A stretch of DNA of 64,000 nt, taken from assembly GCF_003234855.1 (NCBI RefSeq), contig NZ_QKTO01000001.1:186001-250000 (forward strand), in the 5' to 3' direction. The translations under genes and the position numbers were made by a program. The stretch's first letter is position 1; each line of letters begins with the position of its first letter. Shown one piece after another: positions 38,901-46,942 of this stretch. The stretch is from Curtobacterium sp. MCBD17_032. GTDB taxonomy: Bacteria > Actinomycetota > Actinomycetes > Actinomycetales > Microbacteriaceae. Below the pieces are notes generated by a model that did no database searches, was not told the origin of the DNA, and saw nothing but the letters and a program-made list of their open reading frames with translations.

Positions 38901-39509
38901 CGGGACGAGCCGTTCGACCGCCTGCTCGGTGGCGGTGTCGACCGCCCACGGTGACCACGGCGGCAGGACCTCGGACAGCGCGAAGGACACGGCCGGCACG
39001 TCGGGACGGCCGAGCAGGTCCGCGATCCACCCGAGGCGGCGAGCGCTCTCGGCCGGGCCGAGCACGGCGGGCCCGAGCGGGACGACGTCGACGCGGGTCC
39101 CGTGCGCGGCGACCTTGGCGAGCGCCGACCCGAGCCTGGCGGGAGGTGCATCGACCACCAGGTGCCCGGCGAGGCGACGCAGCACGCGTCGTGCGGTCGG
39201 GATGACCGCCCACGGCGCCATGGTCGCGAACCCGCCGCCGACCGTGACAGCTCCGCGGAGGTACCAGGCGAGGAAGTCCGGGACGTCCCGGCTCGCCTTC
39301 TCGAGGTTCCGCGCCGCCACCTTCGGGTCGTCGGGGCGGATCACCTTGTCGACGAACCCGCGGGCGAAGTCGAGGCCGCGTTCGTCACGCAGGACCTCGG
39401 CGAGCCGGGCCGCACCGGCGTCGGGCTTCGCACCCCGCGAGACGTCCAGCCACCGCCCGACGAGGGCGAGCGCGTCGTCGGTGCAGTCCTGGAGGCGTGC
39501 GGGCGGCAT
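35973..39509 (-). CDS. PutA-like bifunctional proline/P5C dehydrogenase with replaced active-site residues
   Basis: The 1178-residue protein has the full PutA layout: a PRODH TIM barrel to ~residue 440, then an aldehyde-dehydrogenase module (~460-980) and a C-terminal extension. The PRODH part keeps EMLLGM and the paired Arg of YLARRLRE but has RLVAGA where RLVKGA is standard (Ala285 for the active-site Lys). In the ALDH part the catalytic Cys position of GQ-x-C is Thr736 (SGQATGA). The general-base Glu is Asp702, exactly 34 residues before, as in active ALDHs, and the oxyanion Asn of PWNFP is Thr606. It is intact, not frameshifted, so it may be a pseudoenzyme or have a new activity. A MarR gene is divergent. 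Confidence 0.8.
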   Translation of the reverse strand: MPPARLQDCTDDALALVGRWLDVSRGAKPDAGAARLAEVLRDERGLDFARGFVDKVIRPDDPKVAARNLEKASRDVPDFLAWYLRGAVTVGGGFATMAPWAVIPTARRVLRRLAGHLVVDAPPARLGSALAKVAAHGTRVDVVPLGPAVLGPAESARRLGWIADLLGRPDVPAVSFALSEVLPPWSPWAVDTATEQAVERLVPVFRAAVAGGSTVTFRTGDPRDLELTAAVFRVLLDMDEFAHTTAGITLPAELPDSAGVLTSLTTWATARRHRGGAPIRVRLVAGARGATELADALVHDRPLATYATPQATDTALLRLLDTALTPEHTNAVRVTLAGHDLFAIAAARVLADRRGVRDALEVEMLLGMTGTALDAVRADFGTVSVGTPVVQPDEFDAAIPYLARRLRESATSTAFSIGTDDAVAARERERFVAAVAALDDPAPTTLRTQDRRAPLGAPAITAVHPPAADTDPTIAANREWAADLLRRVPRSQLGVATIRGARVTDRQRLERTIARTAQAGVNWGRQDPHDRAELLDLVAHGLEVRRADLVEVVVAETAMTLTDADRQVSAAVDAAHHAADRARHLTDVAGAVFVPPRLTVVVSPWTSPVATPADGVLSALAAGSGVVLKPSPLAKRSGAVLADVLWDAGVPHSLLQLVDLDVDELGRELVAHPAVDRVLLTGSSDTARSFRWWRAGLPLIADTGAVNAAVVTPAADVDQAVRDVVTSAFGQSGQATGAVSLVVLVGSVGEDDRFRRQLADATRALRVAWPTDPAAQVGPLLVEPTGAARAALTELAPGESWLVEPTVLDESGRLWSPGVRLGVRPGSAFAQTPVPVPVLGVVHVETLDQAIAIQNGTEHGLVEALHTLDVDEVATWTDRVAAGTLVVNRPTTDLVVGRQPSGGWGRAAVGAGAKRGGPESVAVLGHWAPVPRAVHKSIQLHGLPPRVTALIEAARSGLSFEEFDLVRAGATSDAEAREVRFGRSRDTADLRVERNVLRYRPQSVVVRQSEGVGTGELVRTLAAATAARAHVLLSTARALPGPLTQLFAGRRSPLDVVDHLVETDEEFLARAASGALLREDWSGGVDEPQDALDIVLSQGFEPRPHTAFAGPGSRIRLLGGDALAVEEALGAGIDTAIHDAPVVEAGVVEMAHFLREQTVAVTAHRHGDVDPEFARIRL

Positions 39510-39615
39510 GGACTCGATCGTATGCCGCTCCCCCGACGTCTCCTCGGAGGCCGCCGTGTGCCGCCCAGGAGTCAGCCGGACGGAGGATCCCCGGTCCGCC
39601 CCGCCCTGCCGTCGA

Positions 39616-39621
39616 TACGCT
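39616..39621 (+). promoter_or_regulatory. Candidate leaderless -10 box of the MarR gene
   Basis: TACGCT lies 6 nt before the ATG with no Shine-Dalgarno between them. Confidence 0.3.
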
Positions 39622-39627
39622 GGCCGG

Positions 39628-40119
39628 ATGGTGGAGCACGGCGCTGACGGCCACGACTGGGCCACGTGGGACGCGTTCCACGACGTCTGGCGCGGCCTCG
39701 ACCGGGCGCTCGACCTCGCCGTGCAGCGCGGCGCGGGCATCTCGATCCCGGAGTTCGAGATCCTCATCGGGCTGCACCGTGACCCCGAGCACCGGCTGCG
39801 GGTGCGCGACATGGCGGCAGGGATCGGCTGGGAGAAGTCCCGCGTCAGCCACCAGGTCACGCGCATGGTCGCCCGCGGCCTCGTCGCGCGCGCGGACTGC
39901 CCGTCCGACGGCCGCGGCAGCTGGGTGGTCATGACGCCGGACGGGCGCCGAGCGGTCCTCGCCGGCATCCGCGCGCACACCGCGGCGCTCGAGCAGCTGT
40001 TCTGGAGGCCCGTGGGGACGGACGCGGAGACCCTCCGGTCGGTCTCGCAGCGGGTCCTCGACGCGCTCGGTCCGGTCGACACCGACACCGACGCCGACCG
40101 CGGGCTGCGCGACGGCTGA
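39628..40119 (+). CDS. MarR family transcriptional regulator
   Basis: The 163-residue winged-helix protein has an N-terminal helix (WDAFHDVWRGLDRALDLAV), a recognition region (RVRDMAAGIGWEKSRVSHQVTRM) and a wing (DGRGSWVVMTPDGRRAVL). MarR dimers usually repress and respond to small phenolic or amino ligands. It is divergent from the PutA-like gene with ~120 nt between, so it is the obvious candidate regulator of that gene. The tail is acidic with Asp-Thr repeats. Confidence 0.88.
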   Translation: MVEHGADGHDWATWDAFHDVWRGLDRALDLAVQRGAGISIPEFEILIGLHRDPEHRLRVRDMAAGIGWEKSRVSHQVTRMVARGLVARADCPSDGRGSWVVMTPDGRRAVLAGIRAHTAALEQLFWRPVGTDAETLRSVSQRVLDALGPVDTDTDADRGLRDG

Positions 40120-40173
40120 CAGCGGCCGGAGCGGGCGTGGGAGGATGCCACGATCGACTTCGCGGGGGAGCAG

Positions 40174-41340
40174 ATGGACACGGACGGTTCGCGGTCCGCA
40201 CGAGCGGCACTCGTGGCGGCGCTGGACATCGTCGACGCAGCCCCGCACGAGCGCCTCGAACGCATCGTCCGCATCGCCCGCGACCTCTTCGGGGTGCCGT
40301 TCTCGTACGTCAACCTGCTCGACGACACGCTCTTGCACACGCTGACGCCGAACACCGCGGGCGAGGCCGCGCCCGTGCCGCTCGGATGGTCGTTCTGCCA
40401 GTTCACCGTGCAGCGCCCCGGGCCGACCGTCGTCCCCGACACCACCGCCGATCCACGCACCGCCGACCTGCCGGGGGTCACCGGGCGCGGCATCCGCTTC
40501 TACGCCGGCGTGCCGCTCACCATGCCGGGCGACGTCGCCATCGGGACCCTGTGCCTGATGGACGTCGTACCGCGGGAGTTCAGCCCGCAGGACGAAGCCG
40601 CCCTGATCGACCTGGGCCGGTGGACCGAGCAGGCCCTGGCGAAGGGCCTCCAGCGCGACCGGCTGCTCGAGGTCGTCGACGCGCTCGCACCGCAGCCCGT
40701 GGACGTGCCGGGCTACCGTCTCGCCGCCCTCAGCGTGCCGTACGGCGACCTCAGCGGGGACGTCCACGACTGGACGACGGGCAGCGACACCGTGACGTTC
40801 ACCCTCGCCGACATCATGGGCAAGGAGCAACCCGCGGCGCTGCTCGCCGCCGGGCTCCGCGCAGCGCTCCGGCAACACGAGGACCTCGGTCCCGTCGCGG
40901 CCGTCGCGGCGATCGAACCCCGGATCAGCGAGGACCTCAGCCGTGCCTCGGCCTTCGCGACGCTCTTCCACGCGAAGCTGACCCCGAGCACCGGCCGGGT
41001 GGACTTCGTCGACGCCGGCCACGGCCTCGTGCTGCACCTCCGGGCGGACGGCACGTCGGAGATCCTGCGGTCGCGGGACCTCCCGCTCGGCCTGCACCCC
41101 GAGGGCGTCGCGTTCCGTGCCGGTTCGCTCGTCCTCGGACGCGGGGACACGCTCGTCGTCACGAGCGACGGGGCACTCGACCTGGGCGACGGGACGATCG
41201 ACACGCTCACCGACATCGGGCGGACGCTGCGGCGGGCGCCGGACACGGCCGCGTTCCTGCGGACCGTGCGGCTCCGGGCCGCGGAGCACGCCGAGGACGA
41301 CGTCACCGTGGCGGTGCTGGCGCGCGACGCTGCCGGCTGA
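40174..41340 (+). CDS. GAF-domain PP2C (SpoIIE-type) phosphatase
   Basis: The 388-residue soluble protein has an N-terminal GAF domain (~22-165; FGVPFSYVNLLDDTLLH, FYAGVPLTM, GTLCLMD). A C-terminal SpoIIE/RsbU-type Ser/Thr phosphatase domain (~180-385) follows, with the metal-binding DLSGDVHDW, FVDAGHGLVLHL and TSDGALDLG motifs. Such proteins dephosphorylate anti-anti-sigma factors in partner-switching stress pathways. No anti-sigma genes are adjacent, so the target must lie elsewhere. An in-frame ATG at 40174 follows GGGGGAG. Confidence 0.85.
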   Translation: MDTDGSRSARAALVAALDIVDAAPHERLERIVRIARDLFGVPFSYVNLLDDTLLHTLTPNTAGEAAPVPLGWSFCQFTVQRPGPTVVPDTTADPRTADLPGVTGRGIRFYAGVPLTMPGDVAIGTLCLMDVVPREFSPQDEAALIDLGRWTEQALAKGLQRDRLLEVVDALAPQPVDVPGYRLAALSVPYGDLSGDVHDWTTGSDTVTFTLADIMGKEQPAALLAAGLRAALRQHEDLGPVAAVAAIEPRISEDLSRASAFATLFHAKLTPSTGRVDFVDAGHGLVLHLRADGTSEILRSRDLPLGLHPEGVAFRAGSLVLGRGDTLVVTSDGALDLGDGTIDTLTDIGRTLRRAPDTAAFLRTVRLRAAEHAEDDVTVAVLARDAAG

Positions 41341-41368
41341 GCCCGAGCAGGGCGACGCGGACGGAAGA

Positions 41369-41402
41369 CGGTGTCGGTACCTGCCCACAGGTACCGACAC
41401 CG
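41369..41402. terminator. Terminator between convergent genes
   Basis: A 15-bp perfect stem (CGGTGTCGGTACCTG) with a CCCA loop is followed by TTGG, between the phosphatase gene and the minus-strand hydrolase gene. Confidence 0.85.
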
Positions 41403-41481
41403 TTGGCTCGTGCGCCTGACCCGAACAGGAACAGCGAACTGGATCGAGCCTCGCGGATGCCACCGACATCCGGCGACGTCG

Positions 41482-42360
41482 TCAGCGGTCGGAGTCCGCG
41501 AGCACCTCCCCGACGGCTGCCGCCACGGCGTCCGCGCCGGCGTGGTCGTCGGCCGTGATCGTCACGACGGCGTCGGCCGCCTGGTCGAACAGCACCAGCT
41601 GCCCGTTCGCCCCGTGCAGGCGCCACAGCCGGCCCGGACCGTCCCATCCGGCGAGCGCGTACCGCTCGTACCCGGGGTCGCGACCGGCTGGGACCCAGTC
41701 GCCGTGCATGGCCTCGACCCACACCGCCGGGACGAGCTGCCGACCGGCGAGCCGACCGCCGTCCCGGACGAGTCGGCCGACGAGCGCGACCTCCGCCGTC
41801 CGGAGCAGGAGCCCGCCGCCGGCTGCGATGCGACCGTTCGGGCAGCGTTCCCACTCGACATCGGCGATGCCGAGCGGGGTGAGCAGCCGGTCCTGTGCGA
41901 AGCGGCCGACGTCCCCGACCCGGGTCTCGAGCACCCGCATCGCCGTGTACGTGCTGGCGTTCGCGTACTGGAACACCCGCCCTCGGGACGGTCGCCGGAG
42001 GAACTCGCGGGCCAGGTCCGGCCAGTCGGTCAGCAGGGCCGGCGTCCACGGCAGGTCGACGCCACTCCTCATGGTCAGCAGGTGTCGGAGGGTGACGGCC
42101 TCGGTCCCGTCGCCGAACTCCTGGTCGACGAGGTACTCCGACACGGGGGCGTCCGGGTCGACCGCACCGTCGCCGACGGCGATGCCGGCGACGAGCACGC
42201 AGACGCCCTTGGCGATGGACTGGACGTCCTCCCGCACGTCGGGCGTCCAGCGGTGCTCGGCGGCTTCGTCGCCCACGAGGACGTGTAGACCGTGCGCTCG
42301 GAAGCCGGTCCGGGCGACCTCGGCCACGACGGCGTCGCGGACGGTCTCGGCGCGTGTCAT
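41482..42360 (-). CDS. Serine hydrolase of the beta-lactamase / class C family
   Basis: The 292-residue protein has the penicillin-recognising SxxK motif in SIAKGV and a Y-x-N motif in YANAS. A C-terminal HGANGQ is in place of the HxG/KTG box. DGxxRHLLTMRSG is typical of family VIII esterases / EstB-like beta-lactamase fold proteins. There is no signal peptide, so it is predicted to be cytoplasmic, and an esterase or peptidase role is more likely than antibiotic resistance. It is divergent from the DUF808 gene. Confidence 0.85.
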   Translation of the reverse strand: MTRAETVRDAVVAEVARTGFRAHGLHVLVGDEAAEHRWTPDVREDVQSIAKGVCVLVAGIAVGDGAVDPDAPVSEYLVDQEFGDGTEAVTLRHLLTMRSGVDLPWTPALLTDWPDLAREFLRRPSRGRVFQYANASTYTAMRVLETRVGDVGRFAQDRLLTPLGIADVEWERCPNGRIAAGGGLLLRTAEVALVGRLVRDGGRLAGRQLVPAVWVEAMHGDWVPAGRDPGYERYALAGWDGPGRLWRLHGANGQLVLFDQAADAVVTITADDHAGADAVAAAVGEVLADSDR

Positions 42361-42463
42361 CCGGCCATCCTCGCGCCTCGGCGGCCGGGAGACGAGTTCG
42401 CGGGCAGCCGCCAGTAGTCTGTGCGATCGGACAGTGTTCGGGAATCGACGAGGAGACCACCAC

Positions 42464-43339
42464 ATGTCAGTCGGACTGCTCGCCGTCGTGGACGACATCC
42501 TCAGCGCGGCCCTCAAGGCCAGCGCGAAGACCGCGGGTGTCGTGATCGACGACGCCGCCGTCACCCCGCAGTACGTGCAGGGCCTCCAGCCGGCCCGGGA
42601 GCTGCCGGTGGTCGGGCGGATCGCCCTCGGCAGCCTGTTCAACAAGTTCGTCATCATCATCCCGCTGGCGCTCCTGCTGTCGGCGTTCGCGCCGTGGGTG
42701 CTGCCGTGGCTGCTCGTCATCGGCGGCACGTACCTGTGCTTCGAGGGTGCCGAGAAGGTCACCGAGTGGTTCGGCGTCCACCACGAGGCCGGCGCGGACG
42801 CCACCGTCTCCGAACCGAAGCTCGTGTTCGGGGCGATCCGCACGGACCTCATCCTCAGCACCGAGATCATGCTCATCGGTCTGGCGAGCCTGGACCCGGA
42901 CCTCGGCTTCTGGCCGACGCTCGGTGCCCTGGCGGTCATCGGTCTCGGCATGACCCTGATCGTCTACGGCGCCGTCGCGCTCCTGGTGAAGGTCGACGAC
43001 ATCGGCCTGCAGATGATGAAGAACCCGTCGCGCGGCACCCGGCGCACAGGCGCCCGCATCGTCGGCGCGATGCCCGCGGTGTTCCGGTTCATCAGCATCG
43101 TCGGGACCGTGGCGATGCTCTGGGTCGGAGGGCACCTGGTCATCGCCAACATGGCGGAGACGTTCTGGGCGGGCCCGTACGAGCTGCTGCACCACGTCGA
43201 GCACGCGGTCGAAGGCGCCGGGCCCGTCATCACGTGGATCGTCGACACCGCGATCTCGGCCGTCGCGGGCCTCGTGCTCGGCATGGTCGTCGTCGGGATC
43301 GTGCTCGGCATCGGCCGCCTGCGGGGTCGGGCGCACTGA
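42464..43339 (+). CDS. DUF808 (YedI-like) membrane protein
   Basis: The 291-residue protein begins with the family signature GLLAVVDDILSAALKASAKTAGVVIDDAAVTPQYV. About six transmembrane helices follow (e.g. FVIIIPLALLLSAFAPWVLPWLLVIGG in its first pair), with MMKNP and RTDLILSTEIM, all diagnostic of DUF808. Function unknown. GAGGAG lies ~9 nt before the ATG. The last codons and stop lie at the beginning of a 17-bp tandem repeat array. Confidence 0.92.
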   Translation: MSVGLLAVVDDILSAALKASAKTAGVVIDDAAVTPQYVQGLQPARELPVVGRIALGSLFNKFVIIIPLALLLSAFAPWVLPWLLVIGGTYLCFEGAEKVTEWFGVHHEAGADATVSEPKLVFGAIRTDLILSTEIMLIGLASLDPDLGFWPTLGALAVIGLGMTLIVYGAVALLVKVDDIGLQMMKNPSRGTRRTGARIVGAMPAVFRFISIVGTVAMLWVGGHLVIANMAETFWAGPYELLHHVEHAVEGAGPVITWIVDTAISAVAGLVLGMVVVGIVLGIGRLRGRAH

Positions 43340-43413
43340 CGGGCGGAGCACACCGACGGGCGGAGCACACCGACGGGCGGAGCGCACCGACGGGCGGGGC
43401 GCACTGACGGGCG
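43331..43413. repeat. 17-bp tandem repeat, about five copies
   Basis: GAGCACACCGACGGGCG repeats with single-base changes, beginning in the last codons of the DUF808 gene. The following ~250 bases to the next gene hold no recognised feature except its ribosome-binding site. Confidence 0.85.
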
Positions 43414-43671
43414 GGCACGGGCCTCCCGACGTGATCGGCCCGTCGAGGACCGGTCGTCGTGTCCGATCGCCCGACGACCGTCCACGGAGAGCCGCCGAGC
43501 AGCCGGATCATCCGCGCAACGAGCCCCCTCGGCAGCGGTCGTCGGTGCGACGTCCGGCCGGGGTTACGCTTCCGCCACTCCAACCCGCGCGGCCGTCGTC
43601 GTCCGCCCGGGTGACAGCGACGTCACCCGGACGCCGTCGGCCGCCCCACATCTGCAAGGAAGCAGGTCCCG

Positions 43672-45549
43672 GTGAACCCCTTCGCCCCAGCGCCCCTCGG
43701 ACGGGCACGAACCCGCAGACGCGTCATCGGCGCGACCGTGGCGGTGAGCGCCGCGGCGCTCGGCGTCCTCGGCACGACGCAGACGGCCGTCGCCGCACCG
43801 CCCGCGCATGCACCGACGAGCGACCTCGGCCAGAACGTGCTCGTCTTCTCCCCGGACATGCCGCAGGCCGACATCCAGGCGAAGGTCGACGCCGTCTACG
43901 AGCAGCAGGTCGACAACGAGATGGGCACGGCTCGGTACGCGCTGCTGTTCGAGCCGGGAACCTACGGTTCGGCGACGAACCCGCTCGACATCCGGGTCGG
44001 GTACTACACGGAGGTCGACGGCCTCGGCCAGGACCCGAGCGGCGTGACCATCAACGGCGGTGTCACGGCCACCGGACGCAACGGCAGCGGTTCACTCGAC
44101 ACCTTCTGGCGGTCGGTGTCGAACCTGACGATCCACGTGGTCCCGACGGCCGACGCCTGCCACACCGGCAACGAGATGTGGGCCGTCTCGCAGGCAGCGC
44201 CGATGCGGCGCGTGCACGTGCAGGACTACACGACGTTCATGCCGTACTGCGAGGACCCGAACTACGCCAGTGGCGGGTTCGTCGCCGACTCGGAGCTCGA
44301 GGGCGGCGCGCTGAACGGGTCGCAGCAGCAGTTCTACGTCCGCAACACCGACCTCGGTGCCGGATGGTCGAACGGCGTCTGGAACCAGGTGTTCTCCGGC
44401 GACCTGAACGCGCCGGCCCAGTCCTTCCCGGTGCCGCCGTACACGACGCTGACGGCGACGCCGGTCTCCCGCGAGAAGCCGTACCTCTACGTCGACGACC
44501 ACGGGGCGTACCGCGTGTTCGTGCCGAGCGCCGCGACGGACTCGGTCGGCCCGAGCTGGGCGGACGGGCACACGCCCGGCCGGTCGCTGCCCCTCGGTGA
44601 CTTCTTCGTCGCGCACCCCACGGACTCGGTGACGACGATCAACGCCGCCCTCGCGAAGGGCAAGAACCTGCTCGTCACGCCGGGCGTCTACGACGTCGCG
44701 AAGAGCATCGCCGTGAAGCGCGCCGACACCGTCGTGCTGGGGCTCGGCCTGGCCACGCTCACCGCCCAGAACGGCGCCGTCCCGATGGTCGTCGGCGACG
44801 TGCGCGGTGTCGACATCGCCGGCCTGACCTTCGACGCGGGCCCCGTCAACTCGCCGACGCTGCTGAAGATCGGCAGCGGCCACCACAAGGTCGACCGGAA
44901 CCCTGCCACCGCCGGCAGCGCCGCCGATCCGACCGCCCTGCAGGACGTGTTCTTCCGCATCGGCGGTCCGCACGTCGGCAAGGCCACGACGAGCCTCGAG
45001 GTCAACAGCAGCCACACGATCCTCGACGACATCTGGGCCTGGCGCGCCGACCACGGCGTCGCCGGATCCGTCGGCTGGACCGTCAACACGGCCGACACCG
45101 GAGTCGTCGTGAACGGTGACGACGTCACCGCCACCGGCCTGTTCGTCGAGCACTACCAGAAGTACAACGTGATCTGGAACGGGGAGCGCGGCCGCACCGT
45201 CTTCTTCCAGAACGAGCTGCCCTACGACGCACCGGACCAGGCATCGTGGCGGCACCAGAAGGTCGACGGCTGGGCGGCGTACAAGGTCTCGGACAAGGTC
45301 AAGACGCACGAAGCCTGGGGTCTCGGCAGCTACATCTTCACCAACGTGAACCCGACCCTCCACGCGACGCAGTCCTTCGAGGTCCCGGACCGACCGGGCG
45401 TGGTGATGCACGACATGACCACCGTCGCGCTCAACACGAACGCGGGGACGATCGACCACGTCATCAACGGCCAGGGGTCCGCCGCGACGGGAGCCGTGTC
45501 CGGGCAGCCGCAGACCGTGACGCGCTACTCGAACGGGGCCGTCGAGTAG
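43672..45549 (+). CDS. Secreted parallel beta-helix protein, GH55-like
   Basis: The 625-residue protein has an N-terminal signal with an RTRRRVIGA twin-arginine-like start and AVAAPPA cleavage region (~residue 42). Two beta-helix halves follow with short repeated turns (GVTINGGV, VGDVRGVDIAGLTFDAG, TGVVVNGDDVTATGLFV). This matches actinobacterial proteins often mis-annotated as adenylyl cyclase that resemble GH55 exo-beta-1,3-glucanases. It probably acts outside the cell on a plant or fungal polysaccharide; substrate is inferred only from fold. GTG start after AAGGAAG. It has no obvious operon partner and is followed by a hairpin. Confidence 0.65.
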   Translation: MNPFAPAPLGRARTRRRVIGATVAVSAAALGVLGTTQTAVAAPPAHAPTSDLGQNVLVFSPDMPQADIQAKVDAVYEQQVDNEMGTARYALLFEPGTYGSATNPLDIRVGYYTEVDGLGQDPSGVTINGGVTATGRNGSGSLDTFWRSVSNLTIHVVPTADACHTGNEMWAVSQAAPMRRVHVQDYTTFMPYCEDPNYASGGFVADSELEGGALNGSQQQFYVRNTDLGAGWSNGVWNQVFSGDLNAPAQSFPVPPYTTLTATPVSREKPYLYVDDHGAYRVFVPSAATDSVGPSWADGHTPGRSLPLGDFFVAHPTDSVTTINAALAKGKNLLVTPGVYDVAKSIAVKRADTVVLGLGLATLTAQNGAVPMVVGDVRGVDIAGLTFDAGPVNSPTLLKIGSGHHKVDRNPATAGSAADPTALQDVFFRIGGPHVGKATTSLEVNSSHTILDDIWAWRADHGVAGSVGWTVNTADTGVVVNGDDVTATGLFVEHYQKYNVIWNGERGRTVFFQNELPYDAPDQASWRHQKVDGWAAYKVSDKVKTHEAWGLGSYIFTNVNPTLHATQSFEVPDRPGVVMHDMTTVALNTNAGTIDHVINGQGSAATGAVSGQPQTVTRYSNGAVE

Positions 45550-45612
45550 GAGCCGCGCTGTCCGCCCCGGCGCCTCAGGGCGGAGCGGCGACCGATCGGT
45601 CGCAAGGGCGAC

Positions 45613-45648
45613 GACAGGCCGTCCCGCTGGGATGCGGGACGGCCTGTC
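45613..45648. terminator. Terminator after the beta-helix gene
   Basis: A 15-bp perfect stem (GACAGGCCGTCCCGC) closes a 6-nt loop between convergent genes. Confidence 0.85.
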
Positions 45649-45733
45649 TCGATCCGGTCCACCATCTCCGGAGTCGCACGTGTGACGTGCTGGTGCGCGC
45701 ACCCGGCCGGAGCCGGGGCGCGATGTCGCTCGA

Positions 45734-46045
45734 CTAGTTCGAACGGCCGTTGCCGTCGCGGCGGTCGTCGTCGTCGTGCTCCGGCTTGCGGACGCCGGCC
45801 TTCGCGATGCCACGGCTGAGGATGTAGGCCATCGTCACGAGCGCGACGTAGAGCCAGGCCTGGTCGGCGCCGAAGCCGGTGTGGCCCTCGTCCGCGTTGT
45901 CGACGACGGCGGACGCGATGAGGATCGCGAGCGAGACGACGATCCACGCGTAGAACTCCGTGGTCTTCAGGGCGGACTTGGTCTCGTTCCAGGTGCGGCG
46001 CACGACGTCGTCGTGGCGTGCGGTGTTCCCTGTCGTGTTCGACAT
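45734..46045 (-). CDS. Small two-helix membrane protein
   Basis: The 103-residue protein has a polar N-terminus (~30 residues), two transmembrane helices (FYAWIVVSLAILIASAVV and AWLYVALVTMAYILSRGIA) joined by a short acidic loop, and a charged C-terminal tail rich in Asp and Arg. No named family. GGAG is 5-6 nt before the ATG. It is divergent from the MarR gene across ~175 nt. Confidence 0.7.
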   Translation of the reverse strand: MSNTTGNTARHDDVVRRTWNETKSALKTTEFYAWIVVSLAILIASAVVDNADEGHTGFGADQAWLYVALVTMAYILSRGIAKAGVRKPEHDDDDRRDGNGRSN

Positions 46046-46220
46046 GGTGTCTCCTTCGTGTTCAGTGCCACCGAGCGTCCGGTGGCCGCGTGATGTCGAC
46101 ACTCCTCTAACCCGGCTTATTACTCACCCAGTTCCGTACTCGGCACAATACGCACTCCGCTTGCTTCGTCTGAACGAGGAGAGCAGCATCGTCGGCAGGT
46201 GGAGACGAGGGGCCGATCTG

Positions 46221-46745
46221 ATGTCGAACGAGGACCACACGCGCAATGCACACCGTTCCGGAGCAGAGGAGCCCCGCAGTGCGGCGGGAGCGGCCGCCAT
46301 CGAAGCCTTGCAGGCACTGAGTGACAGCGTGCACGACGCCGACGAGCAGGCCCTGCGGGCGTTGCAGATGCGTCCCGTCGACGCGGTGGCCCTGCTGCAC
46401 CTGGTGGAGGCCGGGCGCACGGAGCGGTTCCTCAGCCCCACGGAACTGGCGGCGAAACTCCGCCTGACCACGGCCGGCGTCACGAAGCTGGTGGACCGGT
46501 TGAGCGGCGCCGAGCGGGTCGAGCGACGACCGAACCCGCGCGACCGTCGCAGCGTCGTGCTGGTGCCGACCGAGAGCGCGACTGCTGACCTCACCCGGGC
46601 GTACGGGCACATCCACACGCCGTTGATCACCGTCATCGACGAGCTCTCCGACGACGAGGCCGCCGTGGTCACCCGGTTCGCCTCCCGCTTCGCGGACGCG
46701 ATCCGCCGGGCCGGCGAGCGCGACGACGCGAGATCCGACGACTGA
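46221..46745 (+). CDS. MarR family transcriptional regulator
   Basis: The 174-residue protein has the winged helix at ~70-130: FLSPTELAAKLRLTTAGVTKLVDRL as helix-turn-helix and RRPNPRDRRSVVLVPT as the wing with the MarR DxR signature. GACGAGGGG lies before the ATG. The upstream divergent region is AT-richer than its surroundings and would hold promoters for both this gene and the small membrane protein, which is its likely target. Confidence 0.9.
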   Translation: MSNEDHTRNAHRSGAEEPRSAAGAAAIEALQALSDSVHDADEQALRALQMRPVDAVALLHLVEAGRTERFLSPTELAAKLRLTTAGVTKLVDRLSGAERVERRPNPRDRRSVVLVPTESATADLTRAYGHIHTPLITVIDELSDDEAAVVTRFASRFADAIRRAGERDDARSDD

Positions 46746-46838
46746 ACCGCTCCGCCGGGTGTCGACTCGTGGTCGCCGCCCGCTGACGGCGCTGACCGAC
46801 GCGGTCGGGGCCAGCCCAGGAGTCGCGGGGACGCGGGC

Positions 46839-46880
46839 CGGGCTGCTGCAGGCGTCGCGGAGACGCACTGCAGCAGCCCG
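46839..46880. terminator. Large hairpin between convergent genes
   Basis: The outer 13-bp stem CGGGCTGCTGCAG and an inner GCGTC/GACGC stem form an extended hairpin between the MarR gene and the minus-strand surface-protein gene. Confidence 0.8.
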
Positions 46881-46942
46881 GGCCGCACCGTGTCACGCGT
46901 CGCCGCACAGCGAGAGGCCGACGAGTGGCCTCCCGCTGCTGG

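Noticed and set aside
35677-39620. Long plus-strand frames antisense to the PutA-like gene
   Set aside because: They are low-complexity Arg/Ser/Gly sequences caused by biased third positions of the real gene; only the last part (MarR gene) is genuine.
41482-42360. Antibiotic-resistance beta-lactamase
   Set aside because: There is no signal peptide and no KTG box; the motif set fits esterase-like family members better.
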